Positions 34,401 through 43,486 are shown, counted from the first letter of the stretch. The stretch: DNA of 64,000 nucleotides from Rheinheimera sp. MMS21-TC3 (GCF_032229285.1 NZ_CP135084.1:1240001-1304000), one strand, 5' to 3'. Program-made: numbers and translations. The notes: a model not told the origin generated them from the letters alone.

Positions 34401-35205
34401 TTAAAAAGTGCGCATCAGGCGTACGTGTTTGCGGTACGTTTGAACCCCAAACAATAATGTAATTAGAGTTATACCAGTCAGCTGATTCAGGTACGTCAGT
34501 TTGCTCGCCCCATACTTGTGGTGAGGCAGGTGGTAAGTCACAGTACCAATCGTAGAAGCTTAAACAGTTGCCGCCCATTAATGATAAATAACGCGCACCT
34601 GCAGCATAAGACACCATAGACATAGCAGGAATAGGTGAGAAGCCGGTTACACGGTCTGGGCCATATTCTTTAGTGGTATAAACGTTTGCAGCTGCGATAA
34701 GCTCATTAACTTCATCCCAGCTGGCACGAACAAAGCCACCTAAACCACGGCGTTCTTTATAGCTTTTCGCTTTTACTGGGTCGGTAACAATAGAGGCCCA
34801 AGCCGCCACAGGATCTTTATGAATAGCTTTAGCTTCGCGCCATAACTTCATTAAATGCTTACGCATTTTTGGATATTTTAAGCGGTTAGCGCTGTAAATA
34901 TACCAAGAGTAACTAGCACCACGCGGACAGCCACGCGGTTCATGGTTAGGTAAGTCTGGGCGAGTACGTGGGTAGTCAGTTTGCTGCATTTCCCAGGTTA
35001 CTAGGCCATCTTTAACGTAAATTTTCCAGCTACATGAGCCTGTACAGTTAACGCCGTGCGTTGAGCGAACAACTTTATCGTGCTGCCAGCGTTGGCGATA
35101 ACCCTGTTCCCAGGTTCTGTCTTCATTAGTTGTAATGCCGTGGCCATCGGCGAAGGGCTCTTTGCGCGTTTTAAAAAAGCGCAATTTGTCTAGAAGGTGG
35201 CTCAT
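31489..35205 (-). CDS. narG: Nitrate reductase alpha subunit, catalytic
   Basis: 1238 aa molybdenum bis-MGD enzyme that reduces nitrate to nitrite on the cytoplasmic side. The N-terminal cluster motif HGVNCTGSCSWKIYVKDGLV (His-Cys3 type, with further Cys later) and YPRTRPDLPNHEPRGCPRGA are diagnostic. The Asp ligand of Mo is expected in GGNCLSFYDWYCDLPPASPQ. Normal length. It heads the operon narGHJI-PPIase, with FNR and NarL-type sites upstream. Confidence 0.97.
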   Translation of the reverse strand: MSHLLDKLRFFKTRKEPFADGHGITTNEDRTWEQGYRQRWQHDKVVRSTHGVNCTGSCSWKIYVKDGLVTWEMQQTDYPRTRPDLPNHEPRGCPRGASYSWYIYSANRLKYPKMRKHLMKLWREAKAIHKDPVAAWASIVTDPVKAKSYKERRGLGGFVRASWDEVNELIAAANVYTTKEYGPDRVTGFSPIPAMSMVSYAAGARYLSLMGGNCLSFYDWYCDLPPASPQVWGEQTDVPESADWYNSNYIIVWGSNVPQTRTPDAHFLTEVRYKGTKTCVITPDYSEASKFGDTWLAPRQGTDAALAMAFGHVILTEFHVKNPSSYFTDYVRRYTDMPMLVMLEQSEGHLSQGRFLRAADLVDNLGEENNPDWKTIGINKEGNLTSPNGSIGYRWGQKGKWNLQQEDKDGEVELHLSLKDNCDEFADVGFPYFGGAPHEYKYFQHTSHDDVQMRKVPAKRVQLADGSTALVATVYDLMLAHYGVDNGVNDPNRATSYLDDIPNTPGWQEAITGVKPEDVIRIATEFGRNADKTRGRSMVIVGAGLNHWYHMDMNYRGIINMLMMCGCIGQSGGGWAHYVGQEKLRPQTGWTPLAFGLDWQRPPRHMNGTSFFYNHSSQWRYEKLSMTEIISPLANKEKWSGSIIDYNSRAERMGWLPSAPQLGTNPLKLAAEAKAAGVEIKDYVLQQLKERKIKFACENPEDPKNFPRNMFVWRSNLLGSSGKGHEYMLKHLLGTKHGLLGKDLGSFGGNKPQDVEWTEDGAEGKVDLWVTLDFRMSTTCLYSDIVLPTATWYEKDDMNTSDMHPFIHPLTAAIDPVWEARSDWEIFKGIAKAFSKASVGHLGVETDVVTTPMHHDTPAELAQPYGVKAWWKGECEAIPGLTMPHINIVERDYPNTYARFTSIGPLLESIGNGGKGISWDTKDEVDFLRQLNRTHTAEGVNKGMAKIDTAIDACEMILSLAPETNGQVAVKAWQALGEFTGRDHTHLALPKEDEKIRFNDIVAQPRKIISSPTWSGLEDEHVSYNAGYTNVHELIPWRTITGRQQFYQDHEWMRDFGEQLCSYKPPINLKTVAPVLNKKPNGNAEIVLNFLTPHQKWGIHSTYSDNLLMLTLSRGGPIVWISEIDAEAAGIVDNDWIEVFNVNGAIAARAVVSQRVPEGTSMMYHAQERIVNIPGSEQTGTRGGIHNSVTRAVMKPTHMIGGYAQQAYGFNYYGTVGCNRDEFVVLRKMHNVDWLDTK

Positions 35206-35285
35206 GGTTAACTCCTGGTCTTATCTTGCATATAGGCGATCTTTGTTTTGATATGGTTACTATAGAAATTACTACAGAATAATGC

Positions 35286-35299
35286 TTGATATAGATCAA
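35286..35299. promoter_or_regulatory. FNR box upstream of narG
   Basis: TTGATATAGATCAA, perfect consensus, centred about 87 bases from the narG ATG. The remaining spacer to narX (341 bases in all) also contains the NarL-type site below and no gene. Confidence 0.9.
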
Positions 35300-35337
35300 G
35301 ACGGCTAGTTGCCTAAGTTGTTGTTTAAATTCAAAAA

Positions 35338-35353
35338 TACCTACAAGTAGGTA
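35338..35353. promoter_or_regulatory. NarL-type 7-2-7 site upstream of narG
   Basis: TACCTACAAGTAGGTA: two inverted heptamers 2 bases apart, each 6 of 7 against TACYYMT. It lies between the FNR box and divergent narX, so it could serve either gene. Confidence 0.68.
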
Positions 35354-35546
35354 GTGCCTAATTGTGCTAAAAGCTTGAAAATACAGGGGTGTTGGTGATA
35401 GTGACAGATTAGGTTATGCTTTATTTACCTCAGCTAACGCAAAAGGGGTAGCTCGAATTTTCTGGGCTATTTATCAGCTTTGCTGATTAGAATTAATATA
35501 AATTTGCTTGCGGATGGCCAAATAGCAAAAGCATTTAGGAGAAGCA

Positions 35547-37334
35547 ATGCAAAAGTTTTCTATAGTGGCTCGGATTAGTGTTGCTTTAGCCTGCATAGTG
35601 TCATTAGCTATTGCCACTATTTTAGTGTCTTATTGGCTGTCAGATAAACTGGATAGCCATGCCCAAGCTATTAATACGGCTGGCTCATTACGAATGCAAA
35701 CTTACCGTTTAGGCTGGTTAACGGTTGAGCCAAATAATCCGCAACTTGAAGCGGCGATTGAAAATATCCAGTTAAGTTGGCACAACGCGATTTTTAAACG
35801 AGTGATTCAAGATAACGCTGAAATTACCCCGCTGTATAATCAAGCAGAGCAGCAATGGCAGCAGTTATTACCGGTATTAAGTCAGCTTAATTATAGCGAT
35901 TTAACTATGCAGCTTGAGCAACACATTAAACAGTTAAACGAATTAGTGCTGGCGATACAGCATGATGCCGAGCATAAAGTGAAAACCTTACGCTCTGTTC
36001 AATTAATTGCGTTGCTTTTAACGGTTATGTTGGCGTTAATAATTACTCATTGGTTAAAAGTGAAGGTTGAGCAGCCATTAATAGAATTAACGCGGGCGGC
36101 AAGACGAATTGGTCATGGCGATTTTACGGTTAGAGTTAGGCCTCAACAGCCGGATGAATTAGGGTTACTGGCTGAAACTTTTAATAAAATGAATGATGCT
36201 ATTGGCCATATGTATGGCAACTTAGAGCAACGAGTTGATAAACAAACTAAAAAATTACAACATCAAAATACCCGATTAAATTTTTTATATACCATTTCAC
36301 GGCGCATGAGTGAAAGTGTGCCGCAACATAAAGATTTTCAACAAGTAATAGATGCACTAAAAAGCATAACTCAGTTAGATAATATCGAATTATGCTTAGT
36401 TACCGAGCAAGGACAGCAGCCTTATTTTCAGGTGCAGCCTGGTGCTAATGAAATTGATCCTTGTCAGGAGTTAGACTGCAGTGATTGTTTATCAACTAAA
36501 ACGATTAAAAACTGCGATAACTTATTAATTTATAATTATCCGTTAAACCGAGACAAGCGTAATTTTGGTGTTTTAGTTGCCCGTAAAGAAAGTAATCATG
36601 CGTTAGAGCAATGGCAGCAGGACTTATTAAACTCGGTAGCAGATTTAATGGCTATAGCATTAAGCTTAAAGACCGAAGAAGAGCAAATTAGGCGCCTAGC
36701 CTTAATGCAAGAGCGAACGGTAATTGCCCGTGAGCTGCATGACTCGCTTGCCCAAGCGCTGTCATATTTAAAAATTCAAGTCGCGCGGTTAAATAAAGCG
36801 TTAGTTAAACAAGATCAAGCAACGATAGATGACGTTAAAATTGAACTAAAACAAGGATTAGATTCTGCTTATCGGCAGTTACGTGAATTACTGACAACCT
36901 TTAGGTTAAAAATTGATGGCACTGGCTTATTAGATGCGTTGCACACTACAGTTAAGCAGTTGATGGAGCAATCATCATTACTAATTAAATTAGATTATCA
37001 ATTAGTTAGTGTGCCCTTAGCGCCAAATGAAGAGGTGCATCTATTACAAATAATCCGTGAGGCCAGCCAAAACGCCATTCATCATAGCCAAGGTAGCTTA
37101 TTGCAAATTACTTTATTACAACAAAGCGACAAGTCTATTTACTTAGCTATAGAGGATGATGGGGTAGGCATAGATAGCTCACCCGAAAAACTAAATCATT
37201 ATGGCTTAGCTATTATGCAAGAGCGAGGCAAGCACCTAGGTGGTGAATTAACGATTAAACGCCGAGAGAAAGGCGGAACCGGCGTTTATTTTAGCTTTGT
37301 GCCCAGTTATTGGCAGGAGCAAAATGTAAGTTAA
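35547..37334 (+). CDS. narX: Nitrate/nitrite sensor histidine kinase NarX
   Basis: 595 aa inner-membrane kinase of the HisKA_3 class. First helix at residues 8-30. The periplasmic P-box INTAGSLRMQTYRLG is the nitrate-binding signature. The second helix is near residue 155, then HAMP (QPLIELTRAARRIGHGDFTV), a Cys-rich central module (CQELDCSDCLSTKTIKNC), the phosphorylated His in ARELHDSLAQALSYLK and the ATP-binding GVGI..GLAIMQERGKHLGG. Partner of NarL, encoded 2 kb away across narK. Confidence 0.92.
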   Translation: MQKFSIVARISVALACIVSLAIATILVSYWLSDKLDSHAQAINTAGSLRMQTYRLGWLTVEPNNPQLEAAIENIQLSWHNAIFKRVIQDNAEITPLYNQAEQQWQQLLPVLSQLNYSDLTMQLEQHIKQLNELVLAIQHDAEHKVKTLRSVQLIALLLTVMLALIITHWLKVKVEQPLIELTRAARRIGHGDFTVRVRPQQPDELGLLAETFNKMNDAIGHMYGNLEQRVDKQTKKLQHQNTRLNFLYTISRRMSESVPQHKDFQQVIDALKSITQLDNIELCLVTEQGQQPYFQVQPGANEIDPCQELDCSDCLSTKTIKNCDNLLIYNYPLNRDKRNFGVLVARKESNHALEQWQQDLLNSVADLMAIALSLKTEEEQIRRLALMQERTVIARELHDSLAQALSYLKIQVARLNKALVKQDQATIDDVKIELKQGLDSAYRQLRELLTTFRLKIDGTGLLDALHTTVKQLMEQSSLLIKLDYQLVSVPLAPNEEVHLLQIIREASQNAIHHSQGSLLQITLLQQSDKSIYLAIEDDGVGIDSSPEKLNHYGLAIMQERGKHLGGELTIKRREKGGTGVYFSFVPSYWQEQNVS

Positions 37335-37336
37335 AC

Positions 37337-37374
37337 AAAACGGCGCTTTGATTTTATAAACAGAGCGCCGTTTT
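37337..37374. terminator. Bidirectional terminator between narX and narK
   Basis: AAAACGGCGCT/AGCGCCGTTTT, an 11-bp stem between two convergent genes. Confidence 0.88.
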
Positions 37375-37420
37375 AGTTTCTGGCTGAAAATATTCGCTTT
37401 TTATATAAGATAGCTAATGA

Positions 37421-39037
37421 CTAAGGATTATAAAACTCGCCATTTTTACGTAGGTAATAAAACCAGTTAACTAACAGACATAAACCATAGAAGATAGCAA
37501 AACCTATCATGGCATATTCAGGAGTAGTGGCTTTTATCTGCTCGCCTAATACTTGTGGAATATAAAAAGCACCATAAGCGGCTACTGCTGATGTCCAGCC
37601 TAATACAGGGCCCGCTTGTTCTTTAGGAAACACGACAGCAATAGTTTTAAAGGTTGAGCCATTTCCAATACCACTGGCGGCAAATAAGCCTAAAAATATT
37701 AAGAAGAATGGCACAAAGTATTGCTCTGGCGTTTCAGATTGATAAGCCAATTTCATGTAGTAACCGGCACCTAAGGCACAGGCAATCATAATTGCTGAAC
37801 AAATTTGCGTTACTAAAGCACCACCTAGCTTATCTGCAATCCAGCCACCAACAGGGCGAATCAAGGCTCCAATAAAGGGGGCAATCCAAGCATAAGTTAA
37901 GGCACTTGGCCCATTAGGGTTGGTAGTTTCATGGGTCATTACACCGTCAACCATAATATGGCTATAGCCAAATATTACTTTAATTGACAACGGGAAAGCT
38001 GCCGCAAAACCAATAAAAGAACCAAAGGTCATAACGTATAAGACACTCATTACCCAAGTATGCTTGTTATTAAAGATCCGGTATTGCCGATCAAGGCTAG
38101 TGCGAATAGCGCCAGGTAACAGTTTTAACAACATAACCGTGCCAAATAATACCGCTAATAATACAATTTCTTTAGGTATGCCAAAACCAGAGCCATTAGC
38201 CGCCTCTGGTAAAATTAACCATAAACCAATAATTGACGTGAAAAAGCCTATGCCCAGCATGGCTAAAATAATACTGAAAGCCGTAATAGCTTTAGGCAAT
38301 TTGGGTGTGACTTCTTCAGTATGGATATTGTTAGTAGCAAACCACAGTAAAAAAGCTAAAGGAATTAAAGTAATTAACCAAGCAAAACCCGAGTTTTGGA
38401 TCCAGGTTTCTGTGCCGGCTGGAATGGTACCCGTTACTGTGCCACTAGGTTTAAGTAGTGTCATAGGCTCGCCACCGCCTAACAAACTAAAGACACCATA
38501 AGACATAAACAGAGGCACTAAAATTTGCACCGTAGTGACACCAAAGTTTCCTAAACCTGCATTTAAACCTAAAGCTAAACCTTGTTGTTTTTTAGGATAA
38601 AAAAAGCTGATATTAGACATTGATGAAGCAAAGTTACCGCCCCCGATACCGGATAATAAAGCCATTAATTGAAACACCCATAGTGGCGTATCAATGCTTT
38701 GTAGCGCTAACCCAGTGCCTACGGCAGGTATAAGTAGCATAGTTGTGGTTAGAAATAAGGTATAACGACCACCGCATAGACGGACAAAAAAGCTAGAAGG
38801 GATCCGTAAGGTTGCACCAGTAAAACCGGCAATAGCGGTTAAGGTAAATAACTGGGCTGTAGTAAATGGGTAACCCACGTTTAGCATTTGAACGGTAACA
38901 ATACTCCATAGCATCCAGACACCAAAGCCGCAGAGTAAGCTAGGGATAGAAATCCACAAGTTACGACTAGCAATGGCTTTACCTTGGGTTTGCCAAAAGC
39001 TCTCATCTTCAGGCAACCACTTTTTTAGGTCAGACAT
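37421..39037 (-). CDS. narK: Nitrate/nitrite transporter NarK
   Basis: Major-facilitator transporter of 538 aa, 12 or more helices. The nitrate-binding Arg regions and NNP signature glycine-rich helices are visible: GFTGATLRIPSSFFVRLCGGR, LLSGIGGGNFASSMSNISFFYPKKQQGLALGLNAG-type segment and RPVGGWIADKLGG. Longer than E. coli NarK (463 aa), with a loop insertion around residues 190-215 (GEPMTLLKPSGTVTGTIPAG). It exchanges nitrate for nitrite or imports nitrate with protons. Divergent from narL, sharing a control region. Confidence 0.93.
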   Translation of the reverse strand: MSDLKKWLPEDESFWQTQGKAIASRNLWISIPSLLCGFGVWMLWSIVTVQMLNVGYPFTTAQLFTLTAIAGFTGATLRIPSSFFVRLCGGRYTLFLTTTMLLIPAVGTGLALQSIDTPLWVFQLMALLSGIGGGNFASSMSNISFFYPKKQQGLALGLNAGLGNFGVTTVQILVPLFMSYGVFSLLGGGEPMTLLKPSGTVTGTIPAGTETWIQNSGFAWLITLIPLAFLLWFATNNIHTEEVTPKLPKAITAFSIILAMLGIGFFTSIIGLWLILPEAANGSGFGIPKEIVLLAVLFGTVMLLKLLPGAIRTSLDRQYRIFNNKHTWVMSVLYVMTFGSFIGFAAAFPLSIKVIFGYSHIMVDGVMTHETTNPNGPSALTYAWIAPFIGALIRPVGGWIADKLGGALVTQICSAIMIACALGAGYYMKLAYQSETPEQYFVPFFLIFLGLFAASGIGNGSTFKTIAVVFPKEQAGPVLGWTSAVAAYGAFYIPQVLGEQIKATTPEYAMIGFAIFYGLCLLVNWFYYLRKNGEFYNP

Positions 39038-39149
39038 AACAAACTCCTTAAAGGAACAGCAATATAATTACCTGAACTATGAAGTGATGTTGCTAATGCA
39101 GCAATGCGCCTTGAGAGTTAGTTAATTAACTCGCTTGAGTTGTTAGGGT

Positions 39150-39165
39150 TACTCCTAAGGGGGTA
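39150..39165. promoter_or_regulatory. NarL-type 7-2-7 site between narK and narL
   Basis: TACTCCTAAGGGGGTA: the left heptamer matches TACYYMT fully and the right one at 6 of 7, spaced by AA. About 112 bases upstream of the narK ATG. Confidence 0.7.
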
Positions 39166-39278
39166 GTTTTAGTTAGTGGTAAATAAAAATTAAATTAAAA
39201 ACAATGACTTATAAGTGTTGTTTTTAATGCTATAGTAAAGGCTTTAGTAAAGTATCCTGTAAGATAAGTTTACTTAAT

Positions 39279-39292
39279 ATGATTTATATCAA
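39279..39292. promoter_or_regulatory. FNR-like box upstream of narL
   Basis: ATGATTTATATCAA, one mismatch from consensus, about 65 bases ahead of the narL ATG. It sits in the 319-base narK-narL spacer, otherwise gene-free. Confidence 0.7.
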
Positions 39293-39356
39293 AGTTTCAA
39301 CGTCGTTAATGTAAGCTAATATAGCGAAAAACTTTGTAACGCTTTGGAGTATCACT

Positions 39357-40007
39357 ATGTCGGAACAAATGGCCAGCATAATGCTAGTTGATGATCATCC
39401 TTTATTACGCAAAGGTATGAAACAATTGCTGACGATGGAAGAGGGAATTGAGGTTGTAGCTGAAGCAAGCAGCGGCGTTGAAGCAATCAAAATAGCGGTA
39501 GACTTAGATCCAGATTTAATTATTCTTGATTTAAATATGCAAGGCATGGACGGTATTGAAACCTTAAAAGCCATGCGTGATGAGGGAGTAAGCTCGCGGA
39601 TTGTTATGCTTACCGTATCAGATGCAGATGAAGATGTTGTTAATGCCATTAGTAATGGCGCTGATGGTTATTTACTCAAAGATACTGATCCTGACGTTTT
39701 ACTAGAAAATATTAAACGTGCTTTAGAAGGTAAAATGGTGTTAAGTGAAACTATTACCCAAGTACTAGCAACCGCCTTGCGCAGACCAAGCGTTAAACCA
39801 GTAGCAGAACTAAATAGTTTAACTAATCGTGAATATGAAATTTTAAGCCTAATTGCCAAAGGTATGAGCAATAAAGTGATAGCCCGTGAGTTATCTATTT
39901 CAGATGGCACAGTAAAAGTGCATGTTAAGCATTTATTGAAAAAGTTAGGTTTACGCTCACGCGTAGAAGCCGCTGTGTGGATGGTTAATCAGCAAGGAGC
40001 AAAATAG
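39357..40007 (+). CDS. narL: Nitrate/nitrite response regulator NarL
   Basis: 216 aa. The receiver domain has DDHPLLRKGM, phospho-acceptor Asp in DLIILDLNMQGMDGIETL, Thr in VMLTVSDADED and Lys in GYLLKDTDP. The C-terminal LuxR-type HTH is LTNREYEILSLIAKGMSNKV..DGTVKVHVKHLLKKLGLRSR. It is phosphorylated by NarX. It is the first gene of narL-moeA-modA; moeA starts within its stop codon. Confidence 0.93.
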   Translation: MSEQMASIMLVDDHPLLRKGMKQLLTMEEGIEVVAEASSGVEAIKIAVDLDPDLIILDLNMQGMDGIETLKAMRDEGVSSRIVMLTVSDADEDVVNAISNGADGYLLKDTDPDVLLENIKRALEGKMVLSETITQVLATALRRPSVKPVAELNSLTNREYEILSLIAKGMSNKVIARELSISDGTVKVHVKHLLKKLGLRSRVEAAVWMVNQQGAK

Positions 40008-41254
40008 TGTCAGCGAATCAATTCAATCAACAGAAGCCATTAATGCCAATTGCTGAGGCGCTATCGACTATGCTGGCCTTAGTTCAACCAATAGCTAATA
40101 CTGAAAGTGTTAATATTTTACAAGCCTTAGATCGGGTATTAGCTGAAGATATTATTTCGGCAATAGATGTTCCAGGTTTTGATAATTCGGCTATGGATGG
40201 CTATGCCTTTCGTGCTCAAGATGCCTCATTAGAGCAACCCTTAGAACTAGTAGGAACTGCGCTCGCTGGCCAAGCTTATGCTGGAACCGTTACAGCAGGA
40301 CAGTGCGTTAGAATTATGACCGGTGCTGTAGTGCCCGCGGGCGCTGATACCGTTATTATGCAAGAGCAAGTTACATTTAATGCCGATCAACAACAAATCT
40401 GTTTAACTAAGCTGCCAAAAGTGGGCGACAATATTCGCCGCGCAGGTGAAGATATTGCCAAACAACAACAAGTTTTGCCAGCGGGTAAGCGCTTAACTGC
40501 GGCTGATATTGGTCTATTAGCCTCTTTGGGTATTGCTGAGGTTATAGTAAAACCCAAACTTCGAGTGGCTATTTTATCTACCGGTGATGAGCTAACGCCA
40601 CCAGGCCAGCCATTAGAAGCCGGCCATATCTATGACAGTAATCGCTATGTTATGCATGCTATGTTGCAGCGTTTAGGGGTGGATATTATTGACCTTGGCT
40701 TACTGCCAGATGATCCTGACACTATAGAAACAGCCTTTAAACAAGCGATGTTGCAAGCGGATGTGTTGATTACCAGCGCAGGGGTATCAGTAGGTGATGC
40801 CGATTACACTAAGCAAATTTTAGTGAAATTAGGTGAAATTGATTTTTGGAAGGTAGCGATAAAGCCAGGCAAACCTTTTGCATTTGGCAAGCTAGAAGAC
40901 TGTTGGTTTTTTGGTTTACCGGGTAACCCTGTTGCGGCAGTAGTAACCTTAGAGCAGTTAGTGCAGCCAGTATTACGTAAAATAGCTGGCGAAACTATGT
41001 CTGCTATACCTGAGTTATTAACCGCAACCTGTGAAGTGGCACTGAAAAAGCGCCCTGGCCGTGCTGATTATCAACGTGGCTGGTACTGGCAGCAAAATAG
41101 CCAACTTTTTGTTAAAACCCTAGGTAGCCAAAGTTCAGGTATGTTGACCTCTATTGCTAACGCTAATTGTTATATTGTATTACCCCAAGACGCTGGCTCT
41201 TTAGAATCAGGCAGCACAGTGGATATTCTGCCTTTTTCAAGCATGTTGCGTTAA
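40007..41254 (+). CDS. moeA: Molybdopterin molybdenumtransferase MoeA
   Basis: Inserts molybdate into adenylated molybdopterin. 415 aa with MoeA signatures: DVPGFDNSAMDGYAFRAQD, IMTGAVVPAGADTVIMQE, VAILSTGDELTPPGQPLEAG, DVLITSAGVSVGDADYTK and FFGLPGNPVAAVV. The start is GTG 40007, overlapping narL's TAG by one base (TAGTG), so it is translationally coupled to narL. Confidence 0.94.
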   Translation: MSANQFNQQKPLMPIAEALSTMLALVQPIANTESVNILQALDRVLAEDIISAIDVPGFDNSAMDGYAFRAQDASLEQPLELVGTALAGQAYAGTVTAGQCVRIMTGAVVPAGADTVIMQEQVTFNADQQQICLTKLPKVGDNIRRAGEDIAKQQQVLPAGKRLTAADIGLLASLGIAEVIVKPKLRVAILSTGDELTPPGQPLEAGHIYDSNRYVMHAMLQRLGVDIIDLGLLPDDPDTIETAFKQAMLQADVLITSAGVSVGDADYTKQILVKLGEIDFWKVAIKPGKPFAFGKLEDCWFFGLPGNPVAAVVTLEQLVQPVLRKIAGETMSAIPELLTATCEVALKKRPGRADYQRGWYWQQNSQLFVKTLGSQSSGMLTSIANANCYIVLPQDAGSLESGSTVDILPFSSMLR

Positions 41255-41290
41255 TTTGCCAGCTAAAAGTGCCATTTTTCAGGATAATAT

Positions 41291-42055
41291 ATGTTTAAAC
41301 GGCTTAGTATTAAATTAGCAACAGTACTTATTAGCGGTAGTCTTTTATTATCTACAGCTGTTATGGCTGAAAATACTAATATTGCAGCTGCGGCCAGTTT
41401 ACGCTTTGCACTTTCAGATATAGTGGCACTATTTAAAAAACAACACCCTGAATATTCGGTACAAGTAACTTATGGCGCTTCAGGTAAACTTAGCCATCAA
41501 ATTATCAATGGTGCGCCTTTTGATTTATTTTTATCAGCAGATATGCAGCGACCTTTACAGCTTGAAGCTGCTAAAGTTACAGCTTCGCCTATTCAAGCTT
41601 ATGCTTTAGGCCGAATTGTTATTTGGCAAGCGGATGAAACAGCTCCAGCGTTAACTTTGGCTGATTTAATCCGCCCTGAAATACATAAGTTGGCTATAGC
41701 GCAACCGGCTCATGCCCCTTATGGTAAAATGGCGCAGCAAGCGCTAGAAGCTGCAGGTATTTGGCAACAAGTGCAAACAAAACTAGTCTTTGGTGAAAAT
41801 ATTGCCCAAACAGCGCAAATGACCCAATCAGGTGCGGCTGATGCGGGCATTATTGCGCTATCTTTAGCTAAAAACCCTAATATTACTCGCGATAACTATT
41901 CTTTAATTGATGCAAGCCTACATCAGCCGTTATTACACGGCTTAGTGTTAACTAAGTCTGGTGCTAATAACCATGCAGCCAAATCTTTTGCTAACTTTAT
42001 GCAAAGCGCTGCAGCGGTAGAAATTTTACAACAACATGGCTTTGAACGGCCTTAA
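41291..42055 (+). CDS. modA: Molybdate ABC transporter, substrate-binding protein ModA
   Basis: Periplasmic molybdate-binding protein of 254 aa. The signal peptide ends at about residue 26 (STAVMAEN). Binding-loop features: IAAAASLRFALSDI, VTYGASGKLSHQIINGAPFD, APYGKMAQQ and GAADAGIIALSLA. It lies 36 bases after moeA. The partner modB and modC genes are 4-6 kb away on the other strand. Confidence 0.93.
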   Translation: MFKRLSIKLATVLISGSLLLSTAVMAENTNIAAAASLRFALSDIVALFKKQHPEYSVQVTYGASGKLSHQIINGAPFDLFLSADMQRPLQLEAAKVTASPIQAYALGRIVIWQADETAPALTLADLIRPEIHKLAIAQPAHAPYGKMAQQALEAAGIWQQVQTKLVFGENIAQTAQMTQSGAADAGIIALSLAKNPNITRDNYSLIDASLHQPLLHGLVLTKSGANNHAAKSFANFMQSAAAVEILQQHGFERP

Positions 42056-42105
42056 TCTTACCCTAATTATATACCTCTTTTGCCTTAGTCATTAATGTAG
42101 CCTTG

Positions 42106-42119
42106 TTGATATACATCAA
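42106..42119. promoter_or_regulatory. FNR box upstream of trhP
   Basis: TTGATATACATCAA, perfect consensus, about 66 bases upstream of the trhP ATG at 42179, a distance typical of an activating site. Confidence 0.85.
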
Positions 42120-42178
42120 TAATTAAAACTATACAGGCGCTAAACTAGCGCCTTATTTTTGTTTGTGGGCGCTTTGTT

Positions 42179-43486
42179 ATGTTTAAACCTGAATTACTCT
42201 CGCCAGCGGGTAGCTTAAAAGCTATGCGGGTGGCTTTTGCTTATGGTGCCGATGCGGTATACGCCGGCCAGCCACGTTATAGCTTACGAGTGCGTAATAA
42301 CGAATTTACGCTGGCAGAATTAAAAATAGGCATAGAAGAAGCGCATCAGCAAAATAAAAAATTCTATGTGGTGGTTAATATTGCCCCACACAATAGCAAG
42401 CTTGGCCGTTTTGTTGCCGATATGGCCGCTGTGGTAGCGTTAAAGCCAGATGCGTTTATTGTTTCTGATCCTGGCGTGATTTATTTACTGCAGCAAAATT
42501 TTCCTAATATAGCTTTGCATTTGTCTGTGCAAGCCAATACCGTGAACTGGGCGGCAGTGAAATTTTGGCAGCAACAAGGCGTAGAGCGAGTGATAGTATC
42601 GCGGGAACTGGCTATTGAAGAAATAGCTGAAATACGCCAACAAGCACCTGATATGGAAATTGAAGTTTTTGTGCATGGTGCTTTATGTATGGCTTATTCA
42701 GGCCGCTGCTTACTATCGGGTTATATTAATAAACGGGATCCAAACCAAGGTACTTGCACCAATTCCTGCCGTTGGCCTTATAGCGTGCAAATGGCTGAAG
42801 AAGACGAAGTAGGCCAGTTTAAACCTATTAGCACACCGGCATTAATTGAAGAGCAAGGCCGACCTGGTGAACTAATGTCATTGGATGAAGATCTTCATGG
42901 CAGCTATATTTTAAATTCTAAAGATTTACGTGCCGTACAGCATGTCGAAAAACTAAGCGCCATGAAAGTGCATTCATTAAAAATTGAAGGGAGAACAAAG
43001 TCTGTTTATTACGTGGCGCGTACCGCTCAGGTTTATCGTCAAGCTATAGATGATGCTGCGGCAGGTAAAGCCTTTGATACTAGTTTATTAGATCAATTAG
43101 AAGGCATGGCAAATAGAGGCTTTACCGAAGGCTTTTTACGCCGTCATGTGCCGCAAGATACCCAGAATTATGGCACTAGTCATAGTCAGGGCGAGCAGTT
43201 ATTAGTTGGCGAGTTTATTGGTCAGCAAGATAACCAAGGTTATGCCTTAGTTGAGGTTAAAAATCGCTTTGCTATTGGCGATAAGCTGCTATTGATGACA
43301 CCTAGTGGCAATCTTAGCTTTACTTTAACCGGTTTAAAAGACAGCCAATATAATGACATTTTACTTGCGCCTGGCTCTTGTTATAAATTATTAGTGAAGC
43401 TGCCTGAACCGGTCGATTTAGCTTTTGCCATGCTAATTAAGTACGCTAATCATATTGAGCAGCCCTTAGAAACTAGAGTCGGGTAA
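42179..43486 (+). CDS. trhP: tRNA 5-hydroxyuridine synthase TrhP (YegQ, peptidase U32 family)
   Basis: 435 aa. In E. coli TrhP makes 5-hydroxyuridine at wobble U34 without oxygen, using prephenate. U32 signature: VFVHGALCMAYSGRCLLSGY and the Cys cluster including GTCTNSCRWPYSV; N-terminal LLSPAGSLKAMRVAFAYGAD; SLKIEGRTKSVYYVARTAQVYR. These Cys residues are suited to an Fe-S cluster. The 3' end overlaps the DUF924 gene tail to tail by 21 bases. Regulated by an FNR box, which suits an oxygen-independent enzyme. Another U32 paralogue is possible but YegQ length and motifs fit best. Confidence 0.85.
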   Translation: MFKPELLSPAGSLKAMRVAFAYGADAVYAGQPRYSLRVRNNEFTLAELKIGIEEAHQQNKKFYVVVNIAPHNSKLGRFVADMAAVVALKPDAFIVSDPGVIYLLQQNFPNIALHLSVQANTVNWAAVKFWQQQGVERVIVSRELAIEEIAEIRQQAPDMEIEVFVHGALCMAYSGRCLLSGYINKRDPNQGTCTNSCRWPYSVQMAEEDEVGQFKPISTPALIEEQGRPGELMSLDEDLHGSYILNSKDLRAVQHVEKLSAMKVHSLKIEGRTKSVYYVARTAQVYRQAIDDAAAGKAFDTSLLDQLEGMANRGFTEGFLRRHVPQDTQNYGTSHSQGEQLLVGEFIGQQDNQGYALVEVKNRFAIGDKLLLMTPSGNLSFTLTGLKDSQYNDILLAPGSCYKLLVKLPEPVDLAFAMLIKYANHIEQPLETRVG

